NCBI RefSeq assembly: GCF_013359945.1
Contig: NZ_JABWCS010000211.1
Coordinates: 115,893 to 179,892 of the forward strand
Reading direction: 5' to 3'
Length of the DNA: 64,000 nt
DNA from: Paenibacillus agri
Lineage (GTDB): Bacteria; Bacillota; Bacilli; Paenibacillales; Paenibacillaceae
Positions 16,819 through 25,395 of the stretch are shown in pieces. Position 1 is the stretch's first letter; the number at the start of each line of letters is the position of its first letter. The notes under the pieces are model-generated. The model made no database searches and was not told where the DNA came from. It worked only from the letters and a program-made list of their open reading frames with translations. A program made the translations under genes and the position numbers.

Positions 16819-17946
16819 CTAAAATCGCTTGAGTGAAAAATGAGAGAGATCTATGTCATTCTTCCCTGAAATAATCAGGTTGCTCAAGGCTTGTCCAACT
16901 GCACTGCTAAATTTGAATCCATGTCCTGAGAACCCTGCTGCAATCGCAATGTTAGGATACTTTGGATGTAAATCGATAATGAATTTTTCATCAGGAATCA
17001 TCGGATACATGCAAATCTTTCCATACTTCAGTTGCTGAATTTCAGGAAGATATCCATTCAAAAATTGCCGCAAATCTTCCTTATCGCCTGCTACTTCACC
17101 AAACTCTTGCATCGATTCATCCGGATTTATTTCATCTCCGCCATCATGTCGGCCTACCTTTAAGCCGCAGCCATCCGTACTTGGAAAACCGTAATAGATA
17201 CCTTCTGGAGTCTCAAAGTTAAAGGCTGGAAACTGCTCATGATTATAACTATTTTCATCAGCATCAAACCAAGCAAAGGTCTTTCTTACAGCTGTAAGAG
17301 GAAGATCCAAATCGAGCATCGTCGAGAGTAGCTCACCTGACCAGGACCCTGCGGATACAACCAACGCATCGGAGTAAAAGGTCTCTTCGTCCGTTTTAAT
17401 GATTACTCTGTCAGCTAGAACGGAAATATCTTGTACTCTACTATTAGTGAGGATTGTAGCACCGTGGGATTCGGCAAGCTCTTTATAAGCTTGGATACAT
17501 TCCTCACTTTTCAGTATTCCTGACGCTGGTTCAAAACACCCAACATAGTCGCCGGGTAAAGTGATGCCAGGCCAGCGCTGATAAACTTCCTCAGCATTCA
17601 TAATATCGAGTGGCAACGAATATTTTTCAGAACTAGAAATAATATTTCTGATAAATTCGGATCCTTCCTCACCTACATTGAGAACCCCTGTTTGAAGGAA
17701 CAATTGCTTACCCGTAGCCTGTTCTAGATCAGTCCACAATTCTTGCGCTCTAAGAACAAATGGAACATACTCCTCACCCTCGGCATAAGCATGCCTGATA
17801 ATTCTAGTTTCCCCGTGATGGCTACCTTTGTTATGTGGTGGGTTAAAGGAGTCTAACAATAAGGTTTTCTTGCCACTCTTGGCTAAAAAATAACCTGCAG
17901 CCATTCCCATTGAACCTGCACCAATGATGATTACATCAAAGTTCAT
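16819..17946 (-). CDS. FAD-dependent N-methyl amino acid oxidase (MSOX/SolA-like)
   Basis: A 375-residue FAD protein of the monomeric sarcosine oxidase/N-methyltryptophan oxidase family. The Rossmann motif DVIIIGAGSMGMAAGYFLA is at about residues 4-22, followed by GSHHGETRIIRHAYAEGEEYV, the segment around the covalent-FAD family active site. The usual C-terminal Cys that binds FAD covalently should lie in the region KICMYPMIPDEKFIIDLHP: ICMYP matches this (Cys about 307), and GFSGHGFKFS is the final flavin contact. It oxidatively demethylates or deaminates secondary amino acids, giving H2O2. The ATG at 17946 is placed by GGAGG upstream. Last gene of an operon with an ammonia lyase, an amino-acid importer and an IclR regulator. 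Confidence 0.88.
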   Translation of the reverse strand: MNFDVIIIGAGSMGMAAGYFLAKSGKKTLLLDSFNPPHNKGSHHGETRIIRHAYAEGEEYVPFVLRAQELWTDLEQATGKQLFLQTGVLNVGEEGSEFIRNIISSSEKYSLPLDIMNAEEVYQRWPGITLPGDYVGCFEPASGILKSEECIQAYKELAESHGATILTNSRVQDISVLADRVIIKTDEETFYSDALVVSAGSWSGELLSTMLDLDLPLTAVRKTFAWFDADENSYNHEQFPAFNFETPEGIYYGFPSTDGCGLKVGRHDGGDEINPDESMQEFGEVAGDKEDLRQFLNGYLPEIQQLKYGKICMYPMIPDEKFIIDLHPKYPNIAIAAGFSGHGFKFSSAVGQALSNLIISGKNDIDLSHFSLKRF

Positions 17947-17996
17947 ACCCTTTAACCTCCATGCCAAAACTAAAATATTTGAATATCAATCTTCTG

Positions 17997-18785
17997 TCAA
18001 ATTGGTTTTGGTGTCAAGGAATGCCCGAGGGACGCTGAAATTGCAGCAGCTGCTTTTCTAACGGCTGATCCATATTGTATGCAAAAATCAGGTGTGAAAT
18101 CTTGCGTAAAACCTAGAACGGTAAGGCTCCCTATCACCCTTCCAAAACGGTCGAATATGGGAGCTGCTACCGCACTGACACCTTTGTCCAGCTCTTGGTG
18201 TGATTCCGAATATCCCATGCGACGGGTGATCACAAGGTCATTTAATAATTTCTGGCGATCTGCAGCTTCATGTTCAGAAGATGGCTTCGACGCAGAAGAA
18301 TCCATATATCTTTCCAGCTCTTCTTGCTCAAGAAAAGCAAGGATCGCCTTTCCCGATGATCCCTTATTAATCGGACTCAAACGTCCGATCAAATGTGTGA
18401 CATGGACGACTGCCGGACTATCCACTTTGTCCAGACACTTCACCTGACGATTAGAAATAATGGATAAGGTAACCGTTTCTCTCACTTCATGAGCCAGACG
18501 TTCTAATTCGCCACGTGCCATCCGCTGGAAGTTCAATCTCCCGGACAGACGGTCCATGATGAATTGAAATATTTCCACACATACTTCATACTTACCATCC
18601 GGCAGCTGGGAAACAAATCCGCGTCGTTGAAGCGTACGAAGAATACGGAAGGTGGTTGATTTATTGAAGCCGGAAGCAGCTGCGAGTTCAGCAACTCCCC
18701 ATCCTCCATCCCGTTCAACCAGTCTCATAAGAACTTCTAATCCCTTATCCAGTGTTTGCAGTTGGTCTGTATCATTCCCTGACAT
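17997..18785 (-). CDS. IclR-family transcriptional regulator
   Basis: A 262-residue IclR protein. The N-terminal winged helix has GGWGVAELAAASGFNKSTTFRILRTLQRRGFV (about 28-59); the effector domain shows the conserved pattern VHVTHLIGRLSPINKGSSGKAILAFL, RRMGYSESHQELDKGVSAVAAPIFD and IGSLTVLG. It probably senses a small catabolic ligand and controls the operon in which it lies (ammonia lyase, ABC importer, oxidase). A 27-base inverted repeat containing GTTTC/GAAAC halves before the first gene is a plausible operator. AAGGAG precedes the ATG. Confidence 0.92.
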   Translation of the reverse strand: MSGNDTDQLQTLDKGLEVLMRLVERDGGWGVAELAAASGFNKSTTFRILRTLQRRGFVSQLPDGKYEVCVEIFQFIMDRLSGRLNFQRMARGELERLAHEVRETVTLSIISNRQVKCLDKVDSPAVVHVTHLIGRLSPINKGSSGKAILAFLEQEELERYMDSSASKPSSEHEAADRQKLLNDLVITRRMGYSESHQELDKGVSAVAAPIFDRFGRVIGSLTVLGFTQDFTPDFCIQYGSAVRKAAAAISASLGHSLTPKPI

Positions 18786-18801
18786 AAAATTCTCCTTATC
18801 A

Positions 18802-19524
18802 TTACAAAACTTTCGATAGGAATTCTATTGTTCTTTGATGTTTAGGATTAGAAAATACTTCCTCTGGTGTGCCTTCTTCTAGAATGGTCCCTCTATCCAT
18901 AAATAGAATCCTGTCGCCAACTTCTCGGGCAAACCCCATCTCATGGGTGACAATCACCATTGTCATTCCTTCTTTAATCAAATTTTTAATGACATCCAGT
19001 ACTTCTCCCACCATTTCAGGGTCGAGCGCAGAAGTAGGCTCATCAAATAGCATGACTTCCGGATCCATGGCTAAGGCTCTGGCTATTGCGATTCGCTGCT
19101 TTTGTCCCCCTGAGAGAGAAGCCGGATAATCCTTTTCCTTACTGGACAAGCCTACCCGGCTTAACAGCTCTAACCCGCGTTTATAAATATCCTGTTGAGG
19201 CATCCTCTTAACATGAACAGGAGCGAGCATAATATTATTGATCACATTATTGTGGGGAAACAGGTTAAATTGCTGGAATACCATGCCCATTCGCTGCCTA
19301 ATCTTATTGATATCCGCTTTTTTATCCGTGATATTCTGACCATCGAAAATTATCGATCCAGAGGTGGGAGCTTCCAGCAGATTCAAACATCTCAGCAAGG
19401 TTGATTTGCCCGAACCGGAGGGACCAATAATAACCGTTACTTCCCCTTTTTTAAAATGCTGGTTGATGCCCGATAATACAGGGGTCTTCCCAAAGTTTTT
19501 ATACAGGTCTTTAACGTATATCAC
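18802..19524 (-). CDS. Polar amino acid ABC transporter, ATPase (GlnQ-like)
   Basis: A 240-residue ABC ATPase of the PAAT group. Walker [12 protein letters not shown] (about 34-44), Q-loop [10 protein letters not shown], signature [15 protein letters not shown], Walker [15 protein letters not shown] and H-loop VTHEMGF are all intact, so it should be functional. The start is GTG at 19524, overlapping the end of the permease gene by 14 bases, which points to translational coupling. It energises uptake of an amino acid that feeds the adjacent ammonia lyase and oxidase. Confidence 0.93.
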   Translation of the reverse strand: MIYVKDLYKNFGKTPVLSGINQHFKKGEVTVIIGPSGSGKSTLLRCLNLLEAPTSGSIIFDGQNITDKKADINKIRQRMGMVFQQFNLFPHNNVINNIMLAPVHVKRMPQQDIYKRGLELLSRVGLSSKEKDYPASLSGGQKQRIAIARALAMDPEVMLFDEPTSALDPEMVGEVLDVIKNLIKEGMTMVIVTHEMGFAREVGDRILFMDRGTILEEGTPEEVFSNPKHQRTIEFLSKVL

Positions 19525-20188
19525 TGCTCTTAAATCTCCTTTCGATCCAGCTCATCAACCTACCCAATGAGAACGTTAGGATAAGATAAAACACGGCCGA
19601 AATTATTAATGGTTCAAGAGCAAGATAAGTGGCTCCTTGCACAATCTTGGCTGCTAGTGTCAATTCTCCAACGCCAATAACGGAGGCCATTGAAGAAGCC
19701 TTTATGATATTCACAAACTCATTTCCGATAGCCGGTAAAATATTTTTGATTGCCTGTGGCATAATGACAAGCCTCATAGCCAAGCTACGAGACATGCCCA
19801 AGCTTCTTGCCGCTTCCATTTGCCCTTTATCAACAGCCTCGATACCTGCTCTTACAATCTCAGCTATAAATGCGCTGGCATTTAAGGTAATCGCAATAAC
19901 AGCCGACTGAAATGCTGAGATATCGATACCCAGCAGCATTTTACCACCCGAAAAAACAAGCAGTATCTGTAATAGCAGTGGAGTTCCTCTCATCAGCTCA
20001 ATAAAAACCACAGCAAACGCGCTTATAGGTCTAAATTTCCCGATGCCGGATTTGGAAGCTTTCATAAAATAGATGATAAAGCCTAAAACCGTGGCTAAAA
20101 TAACGGTTGCTATTGATAAGCCTATGGTGACTTTCAAACCTTCAAGAAATTTAGGAATATAGCGGTCTAGAGAACTAAAATCAAGCAA
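19511..20188 (-). CDS. Polar amino acid ABC transporter, permease
   Basis: A 225-residue permease of the His/Glu/Gln/Arg/opine type. It has five hydrophobic segments, the N-terminal block [21 protein letters not shown] and the EAA loop [34 protein letters not shown] (about 132-165), which couples to the ATPase. The first codon is TTG at 20188, with AGGAGG eight bases upstream. It forms a homodimeric pore with the adjacent ATPase and binding protein. Confidence 0.92.
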   Translation of the reverse strand: MLDFSSLDRYIPKFLEGLKVTIGLSIATVILATVLGFIIYFMKASKSGIGKFRPISAFAVVFIELMRGTPLLLQILLVFSGGKMLLGIDISAFQSAVIAITLNASAFIAEIVRAGIEAVDKGQMEAARSLGMSRSLAMRLVIMPQAIKNILPAIGNEFVNIIKASSMASVIGVGELTLAAKIVQGATYLALEPLIISAVFYLILTFSLGRLMSWIERRFKSSDIR

Positions 20189-20246
20189 TGATATGCCTCC
20201 TCTTTATGCACGTAAACCTTATCCAGGCATATTTAATTCGGACTCT

Positions 20247-21089
20247 CTATTCATTTTTCTGATTTTTTGCGGCCAATTCGGAAGCGGCTTGAATATATTT
20301 ATCAAGATCTCCAGAATCCTGAAGTCGTTTAATGGTTTTGTTGATAGATTCACGCAAAGCATCTTCATTCTTTTTGACGACAACTCCAACTCCAGCGCTG
20401 TTTAAAGCAGAATCATCGATAACGATGCCATCAGCAATCGCAAGCTCGGGATTTGCAGCTACAGCAACTTTTGCAACAAGACCTTCACTAATAACAACAT
20501 CAACCTGCTTAGCTTTTAGAGCAAGGTTTAGCGTATTCATGTTGTCCATCAGCACAAGATTCTCATTCGGGAATTGAGCTTGCATTAGCGTTTGCTCCGT
20601 AGAATTCAGCTGCACGCCGATTCTCTTTCCTTTTAGATCGTCCAGGCTTTTATATTTGTCCTTGTCCGAAGCTTGAATCAACGCAATATCTTGGGACAGA
20701 TAATAAATATCCGAGAAATCAACCTGCTGCTTTCTTTCTTCTGTTGCCGATAAAGCTGAAATCAAGATGTCAGTCTGGCCAGCTTTGAGGGCTGGAATTA
20801 ATGCATCAAGGTCCAGTTGTTTAAACTCCACTTCTACTCCGATATCCTTGGCAATTTCTTTAGCTAAGTCAATATCAAAGCCAACTCTCTGATCTGCACC
20901 GTCAACGATGGCATGGAATCCAAATGGAGCGAATACAGCATTATTGCCAACCACGATCTTACCTTTTGCCTTTATAGCCGCCAGCGCATCCTGAGTGTCG
21001 TCATTTTTATCTCCGCAAGCCGATAATACCAACACTAACGCCCCTACTAAGCTAATAAGCATCCATTGTTTGAAAACTTTCTTTTTCAT
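20247..21089 (-). CDS. Amino acid ABC transporter substrate-binding lipoprotein
   Basis: A 280-residue family 3 solute-binding protein. The signal peptide ends in the lipobox LVLSAC (Cys about 25), so it is membrane-anchored. The mature part shows the class features GKIVVGNNAVFAPFGF, VGFDIDLAKEIAKDIGVEVEF, LIPALKAGQTDILISALSATEER and KRIGVQLNSTEQ. Ligand cannot be fixed from sequence; genomic context suggests a histidine-like, aromatic or N-methylated amino acid. GGGAGTG precedes the ATG. Confidence 0.92.
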   Translation of the reverse strand: MKKKVFKQWMLISLVGALVLVLSACGDKNDDTQDALAAIKAKGKIVVGNNAVFAPFGFHAIVDGADQRVGFDIDLAKEIAKDIGVEVEFKQLDLDALIPALKAGQTDILISALSATEERKQQVDFSDIYYLSQDIALIQASDKDKYKSLDDLKGKRIGVQLNSTEQTLMQAQFPNENLVLMDNMNTLNLALKAKQVDVVISEGLVAKVAVAANPELAIADGIVIDDSALNSAGVGVVVKKNEDALRESINKTIKRLQDSGDLDKYIQAASELAAKNQKNE

Positions 21090-21136
21090 AAAAATCCACT
21101 CCCTTATTAATTGTATGTTTTTAAAACATGAATCTA

Positions 21137-22750
21137 CTAAATTAAATCTCCAATTGCGGCTTCGATTTTTTTCACAACCTCACCAGATTCAGCTAGTTTT
21201 ATGGCTCCCTTAGAAAGCGAAGGCATGTATGTATCATTATCTGTGAACGGAATGGCATCTAGTAACACGTCATAAGCGATTTGCGTGCCTGCCCCTAATT
21301 TAAAATCACCCAATACATCTCTCGTGATATAGATGGCTCTTGAGGCAAGCAAATATTCGATCCCAATAATCTTGGGAAGATTATCGATGATTTGCTTTGT
21401 CTTCCTGCATGCCCAAGGGGCCATACTTACATGATCCTCTTGATTACTTTTAGTAGACAGGGTATCTACACTGGCAGGAAAACATAATGTTTTATTCTCG
21501 GAGGCGATCGCTGCAGCTGCACATGAGATAACAGGATACCCACAATTCAGACCTGCAGGTTCTCCAGCAAGCATTGGTGGCAAGCCATAGTTAAGCGTTG
21601 AATCACATAGTGCGAAAATTCGTCGTTCCGAAATATTCCCGATTTCCGCTAGACTCATAGCTAGAATATCCATGGCAAAGGCAATCGGTTCACCATGAAA
21701 ATTCCCTCCGCTTAAGAAATCAAGATCCCCTTGTTCATTCCAAAACACAAGTGGATTGTCTGTAGCTGCGTTGATTTCCCGCTCCAGAATTTCTCGGACA
21801 TAGTTTAGGTTATCCCTACATGAGCCATGGACTTGCGGCAGACAGCGAATGGAATATAAATCTTGCACGCGCGGCTGGTACTCTGGATGCAGGACATCAT
21901 GCTTCAGGTGAACCTTTCTGGCATCTTCAGTCGTGCGCTCACTATCTCTGACAAGTCTTCTAATATTGCTGGCACTCTCTATTTGCCCTTTTTGCCGTCT
22001 GACAAGATGGATTCGCTCATCAAACGCCGCCAGTTCTCCCCGCATAGCTTCAATACTTAACGAGGCAGAAGCTTCTGCTTCTTTCACTAGCTTTGCAGCA
22101 TCGAAATAATTAAGCACAGCCATCCCTGCAAACATCGTCGTTCCATTAATGAGCGCGAGTGCATCCTTTGCTTTCAGCTCGAATTTGATCGGATAAATTC
22201 CAGCTCTTTTTAAAGCTTCCGGAGCAGGTAAAATCTCACCTTCATAGTAGGCTTCAGCAGCATCATACCCGATGAGAACAGAGGCCATATGTGCCAAAGG
22301 CGCAAGATCGCCGCATGCTCCAACTGAGCCTTGCACGGGAATTACAGGATGGACGCCTTTATTCAGCATTTCGACCAGCCTGTCCACCACTTCAATTCTG
22401 AGCCCGGACACGCCTTGACAAAAAGCATTTAATCTTACCGCCATGGTCGCCCTAACGACTTCTTCTGATGCAGGGTCGCCAACGCCCCCACAATGTGACA
22501 AAATAATATTTCTTTGAAACAAATCATTATCTTCAACCGAAATATTGAAATCTTTCAATTTACCTACACCAGTATTAAAACCATAGATTGGGGGGGCGTC
22601 ACTTCTGATCCAATTCTTCTCTATGTATTCTCTGACTTTAATAATTTCTCTTCTACTAGATTCAGCAATTCGAACCTGAACATGATGTCTGGAGATATTA
22701 ACAATATCTTCAATTTTTATGTTCTCTCCATCTAGTATTACTTCGCTCAT
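21137..22750 (-). CDS. Aromatic amino acid (histidine-type) ammonia lyase with Ala-Cys-Gly MIO triad
   Basis: A 537-residue member of the HAL/PAL family, somewhat longer than HutH. It shows the catalytic Tyr in YGFNTGVGKL (Tyr about 56), the HAL-type selectivity pair Ser-His in NIILSHCGGVGDP (about 85-86), QDLYSIRCLPQVHG, NAATDNPLVF, and GGNFHGEPIAFAMD. The self-made MIO cofactor normally arises from Ala-Ser-Gly; here the triad is Ala-Cys-Gly (145-147, GSVGACGDLAPLAH), confirmed by the codon TGC. No hutU, hutI or hutG is nearby, so the substrate may not be plain histidine. It is the promoter-proximal gene of an operon with amino-acid import, IclR and a flavin N-methyl amino acid oxidase. ATG 22750 fits the GGGGG site better than 22756. 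Confidence 0.85.
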   Translation of the reverse strand: MSEVILDGENIKIEDIVNISRHHVQVRIAESSRREIIKVREYIEKNWIRSDAPPIYGFNTGVGKLKDFNISVEDNDLFQRNIILSHCGGVGDPASEEVVRATMAVRLNAFCQGVSGLRIEVVDRLVEMLNKGVHPVIPVQGSVGACGDLAPLAHMASVLIGYDAAEAYYEGEILPAPEALKRAGIYPIKFELKAKDALALINGTTMFAGMAVLNYFDAAKLVKEAEASASLSIEAMRGELAAFDERIHLVRRQKGQIESASNIRRLVRDSERTTEDARKVHLKHDVLHPEYQPRVQDLYSIRCLPQVHGSCRDNLNYVREILEREINAATDNPLVFWNEQGDLDFLSGGNFHGEPIAFAMDILAMSLAEIGNISERRIFALCDSTLNYGLPPMLAGEPAGLNCGYPVISCAAAAIASENKTLCFPASVDTLSTKSNQEDHVSMAPWACRKTKQIIDNLPKIIGIEYLLASRAIYITRDVLGDFKLGAGTQIAYDVLLDAIPFTDNDTYMPSLSKGAIKLAESGEVVKKIEAAIGDLI

Positions 22751-22770
22751 AAACATTCCCCCGCATCCTG

Positions 22771-22797
22771 CATCTGTTTCTATAATAGAAACAGATG
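22771..22797. promoter_or_regulatory. 27-bp inverted repeat (candidate IclR operator)
   Basis: CATCTGTTTCTA and TAGAAACAGATG are perfect inverted arms around TAA, 20 bases before the ammonia lyase start and downstream of its promoter. The GTTTC/GAAAC core is compatible with an IclR-type site; binding there would block transcription. It could also fold in the mRNA leader. Confidence 0.6.
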
Positions 22798-22823
22798 TTT
22801 CTTTATTTGGTTAATTTTAGTTA

Positions 22824-22852
22824 AGTGTAAGAGATAGACGTTTCCGTGTCAA
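22824..22852 (-). promoter_or_regulatory. Sigma-A promoter of the ammonia lyase operon
   Basis: On the minus strand TTGACA, a 17-base spacer and TACACT form a near-consensus promoter about 75 bases before the start codon. Transcription would run through the inverted repeat at 22771-22797. Confidence 0.75.
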
Positions 22853-22974
22853 TACTTAACTTATAAGTTTAGTCGGAATTTGGCTTGCAGGTCGGAATCA
22901 TAAGATCATTCATAACATGACATACTGTAGTCTAGTTATGAATGATACAGTTGAATTACAAAGGAGGAGTAATC

Positions 22975-23337
22975 ATGTCTTTTCAACTACCCACACCAAT
23001 TGCAATCTACATGGATTCCCTAAATACCAATGACAATACTGTCATTGACGGTTGCATGGCAAACGACGCTCATGTTCACGATATCGGTGAAGACAAACAT
23101 TTTAATGGACTTGAGGCCATCAAGAAGTGGCGCGGAGACTCCAATGACGAATTTAAGCTGAGATCCGAGGTTATAAACGTGGAAGACAAACACGGAATAG
23201 TCATTGTAACTTCCCTAACCAGCGGCAATTTCCCGGGAAGTCCCCAACTATTTTATTATTTCTTTACTGTCGCATATAACCTGATTTCCAATATAGAAAT
23301 TGTTCCAGGTAAGGAAAACGTAAAACTCGATAATTAA
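22975..23337 (+). CDS. SnoaL-like/NTF2-fold protein
   Basis: A protein of about 120 residues with the SnoaL-like pattern: an N-terminal helix (PTPIAIYMDSLNTND), VIDGCMANDAHVHDIGEDKHFNGLEAIKKWRGDSNDEF, then alternating strands to IEIVPGKEN. NTF2-fold proteins of this kind are small cone-shaped dimers used as isomerases, hydrolases or binding proteins; the actual activity is unknown. AGGAGG lies eight bases before ATG 22975. It is divergent from the ammonia lyase operon and may share control with it. Confidence 0.8.
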   Translation: MSFQLPTPIAIYMDSLNTNDNTVIDGCMANDAHVHDIGEDKHFNGLEAIKKWRGDSNDEFKLRSEVINVEDKHGIVIVTSLTSGNFPGSPQLFYYFFTVAYNLISNIEIVPGKENVKLDN

Positions 23338-23389
23338 GCGGCATACAGAAACAAGCAGGTCTGGCGGCTTCTGAAATACCTGTCCAGAC

Positions 23390-23610
23390 CGAAATGATGC
23401 GCAGCTCGCACTGGATACGGTCAAGCAGTGGGAAAGCAAAATAGACGTACCTCGGATGCCGTGCTCCATTCGGATCAAGGCTTCCAATATACGTCTCAAG
23501 CGTACAACACGCGATTAGAAGGATTCGGCATCGGCGTTATGGGCAGCCACTCTCGCAAAGCGACCTGCCTGGATCACCCATGCATCGAATCTTTTTTTTC
23601 GTATTGTGTA
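23390..23610 (+). pseudogene. IS3-family transposase (OrfB) remnant
   Basis: Two fragments in different frames match the C-terminal integrase domain of IS3/IS150-type transposases: LALDTVKQWESKI, then after a frameshift VLHSDQGFQYTSQAYNTRL and DHPCIESFFS. The catalytic DDE framework is incomplete (only the second Asp and final Glu areas remain). No inverted repeats could be located. It is a decayed insertion. Confidence 0.8.
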
Positions 23611-23660
23611 TTTACTTTTATAATTAACAGCAGAGTCGCCCGATCTAATTTACCGCAGTC

Positions 23661-24410
23661 TTATTCACCGTTGTTTGGTTTACTCCGATCCCTCCACGTA
23701 CGGCCCTGCTCCACAAAAGCTGCAAATAGCTTCGTCATTTGACGCTCGTTAGCAGCTGCCATATTTTCAGGATGCCACTGTACCCCGATTGTAAAACTTC
23801 TCCCCGTATGCTCAACCCCTTCAATTACACCATCAGGTGACGTTGCCGTCACTTGCAATCCTACTCCGAGCTCCCGAAGTGCCTGATGATGAAGACTGTT
23901 GACCCTTACTCCGGTGCTCCCAAAAATGCTAGCCAATCGGCTATCAGGTGCAAGCAAAATATCATGGGTATCTCTGCTTCGAGGAACGTCGCGCTGCACA
24001 TGTTCCAGAGCTCCCTCATACTGGCTCGGCAAATCCTGATAGAGCGTACCGCCGAGGGCAACATTTAGAACCTGCACTCCTCGGCAGATGGCCAGTAGTG
24101 GTTTATCAGTATCTAGAACATAGCGAATCGCTTCCAGCTCAATCACGTCACGAATTGCCAGTGTCTGTCCAAGCTCAGGTATGGCCTCTTCGCCGTATCT
24201 GGAAGGATCGATATCCTCACCTCCCGTAAAAATCAGACCGTCACAAAGGTCGATCAATTGTTTAACTGTTTCTATTGAAACAAGCGGCAGAACGATGGGG
24301 AGACCACCCGCTGCTTCTACCGCAATGTGATAATCCTGATGAACGTATACTCCTTCACTATAAGCGTTCAATCTGGCTAATGTGCTTGTAATGCCGATAA
24401 CAGGTTTCAT
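23661..24410 (-). CDS. Gamma-glutamyl-gamma-aminobutyrate hydrolase family (peptidase C26)
   Basis: A 249-residue class I glutamine-amidotransferase-like hydrolase. Features: FTGGEDIDPSRYGEE, the nucleophile elbow LLAICRGVQVLNVALGGTLYQDL (Cys about 109) and the His/Glu pair in IGVQWHPENM. These are the PuuD/YvdE-type marks for cleaving gamma-glutamyl bonds. AAAGGAG precedes the ATG. It is the last gene of the oligopeptide-importer operon, so it probably processes an imported gamma-glutamyl or amide-linked compound together with the M20 hydrolase encoded upstream. Confidence 0.9.
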   Translation of the reverse strand: MKPVIGITSTLARLNAYSEGVYVHQDYHIAVEAAGGLPIVLPLVSIETVKQLIDLCDGLIFTGGEDIDPSRYGEEAIPELGQTLAIRDVIELEAIRYVLDTDKPLLAICRGVQVLNVALGGTLYQDLPSQYEGALEHVQRDVPRSRDTHDILLAPDSRLASIFGSTGVRVNSLHHQALRELGVGLQVTATSPDGVIEGVEHTGRSFTIGVQWHPENMAAANERQMTKLFAAFVEQGRTWRDRSKPNNGE

Positions 24411-24463
24411 GATAAACTCCTTTTACGCTCATGGTATGGGCCTTGTGTGCAAGGAACGCCAGA

Positions 24464-25390
24464 CTACTGGCGGGTATCTAGCGCATCGCGCAGACCATCA
24501 CCTACGAAATTTATAGCAAGCACAGTGAGCAGGATCATTGCCCCCGGAGGTACCCACAGCCATGGCTGATCAGTTAATACCGTCAATGATTGTGCGTCCG
24601 TAAGCATATTACCCCAGCTAGCTGTCGGGGGCTGCACCCCCATACCGAGAAAGCTAAGGCCCGCTTCACTCATAATGGCAGAAGCAATGCCAAAGGTTGC
24701 GTTCACAATGATAGGTCCAACAGCATTGGGGAAAATATGCCGGAACAATATCCTCGGAGTGCTTAGCCCAAGAGCGACGCCTGCATTTATGTAGTCAAGC
24801 TGCTTGATAGACAGTACGCTACCTCTAACAAGCCGTGCGACGCTCGGCCAGGAGAACAAAGCCAGGACGAGAATAATCGTCGTCATGTTCGAGCCTAGAA
24901 TGCTAATGACTACAAGAATAACCATCAGAAAAGGGAACGCCATAAACATATCTGTTATCCGCATGATCAACATGTCCAGCCAGCCGCCAAAATAAGCGGA
25001 CACGATCCCGATTAGTGTTCCAACGGTCACATATAGCGCTACTGTCACGAACCCGACGATAAGTGAAATTTGCGTCGCATAGATGAGACGACTCAGAACG
25101 TCGCGTCCAACCTGATCCGTCCCAAGCCAATGCTCTGCCGAAGGGGGAGCTGAGAAAACTCCCGTTACTTCTTTAGGGTCGTTGGGAGCAATCCACGGTG
25201 CCAGCAATGCCACAAGGATAAGCAACACAGTTATTACGAGCCCGGCAACGGCCAGCTTGTGCCGAATAAAGCGAGTGAATAACTGCTTTAAAAAAGCATC
25301 CTCCGTCTCCGGTTTAACGCTCTCAGCAGGGATCACTGCAGACATGGAGCCCTCATCAAGCTCATACGGAGATAATGCCAAGTCGATCAC
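24464..25390 (-). CDS. Oligopeptide-type ABC permease (OppC/DppC-like)
   Basis: A 308-residue permease. It has the OppC N-terminal cytoplasmic extension, a first helix (LAVAGLVITVLLILVALLAPWIAPND), HWLGTDQVGRDVLSRLIYATQISL, and the EAA loop INAGVALGLSTPRILFRHIFPNAVGPIIV. The frame's first start is GTG at 25390, very close to its AGAGGG; an in-frame ATG at 25345 after GAGGG is an alternative. It follows the OppB-like gene by five bases and pairs with it to form the pore. Confidence 0.92.
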   Translation of the reverse strand: MIDLALSPYELDEGSMSAVIPAESVKPETEDAFLKQLFTRFIRHKLAVAGLVITVLLILVALLAPWIAPNDPKEVTGVFSAPPSAEHWLGTDQVGRDVLSRLIYATQISLIVGFVTVALYVTVGTLIGIVSAYFGGWLDMLIMRITDMFMAFPFLMVILVVISILGSNMTTIILVLALFSWPSVARLVRGSVLSIKQLDYINAGVALGLSTPRILFRHIFPNAVGPIIVNATFGIASAIMSEAGLSFLGMGVQPPTASWGNMLTDAQSLTVLTDQPWLWVPPGAMILLTVLAINFVGDGLRDALDTRQ

Positions 25391-25395
25391 CCTCT

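Noticed and set aside
22942..22974. Upstream in-frame start for the SnoaL-like protein
   Set aside because: The extra 11 codons cover the AGGAGG that belongs to ATG 22975.
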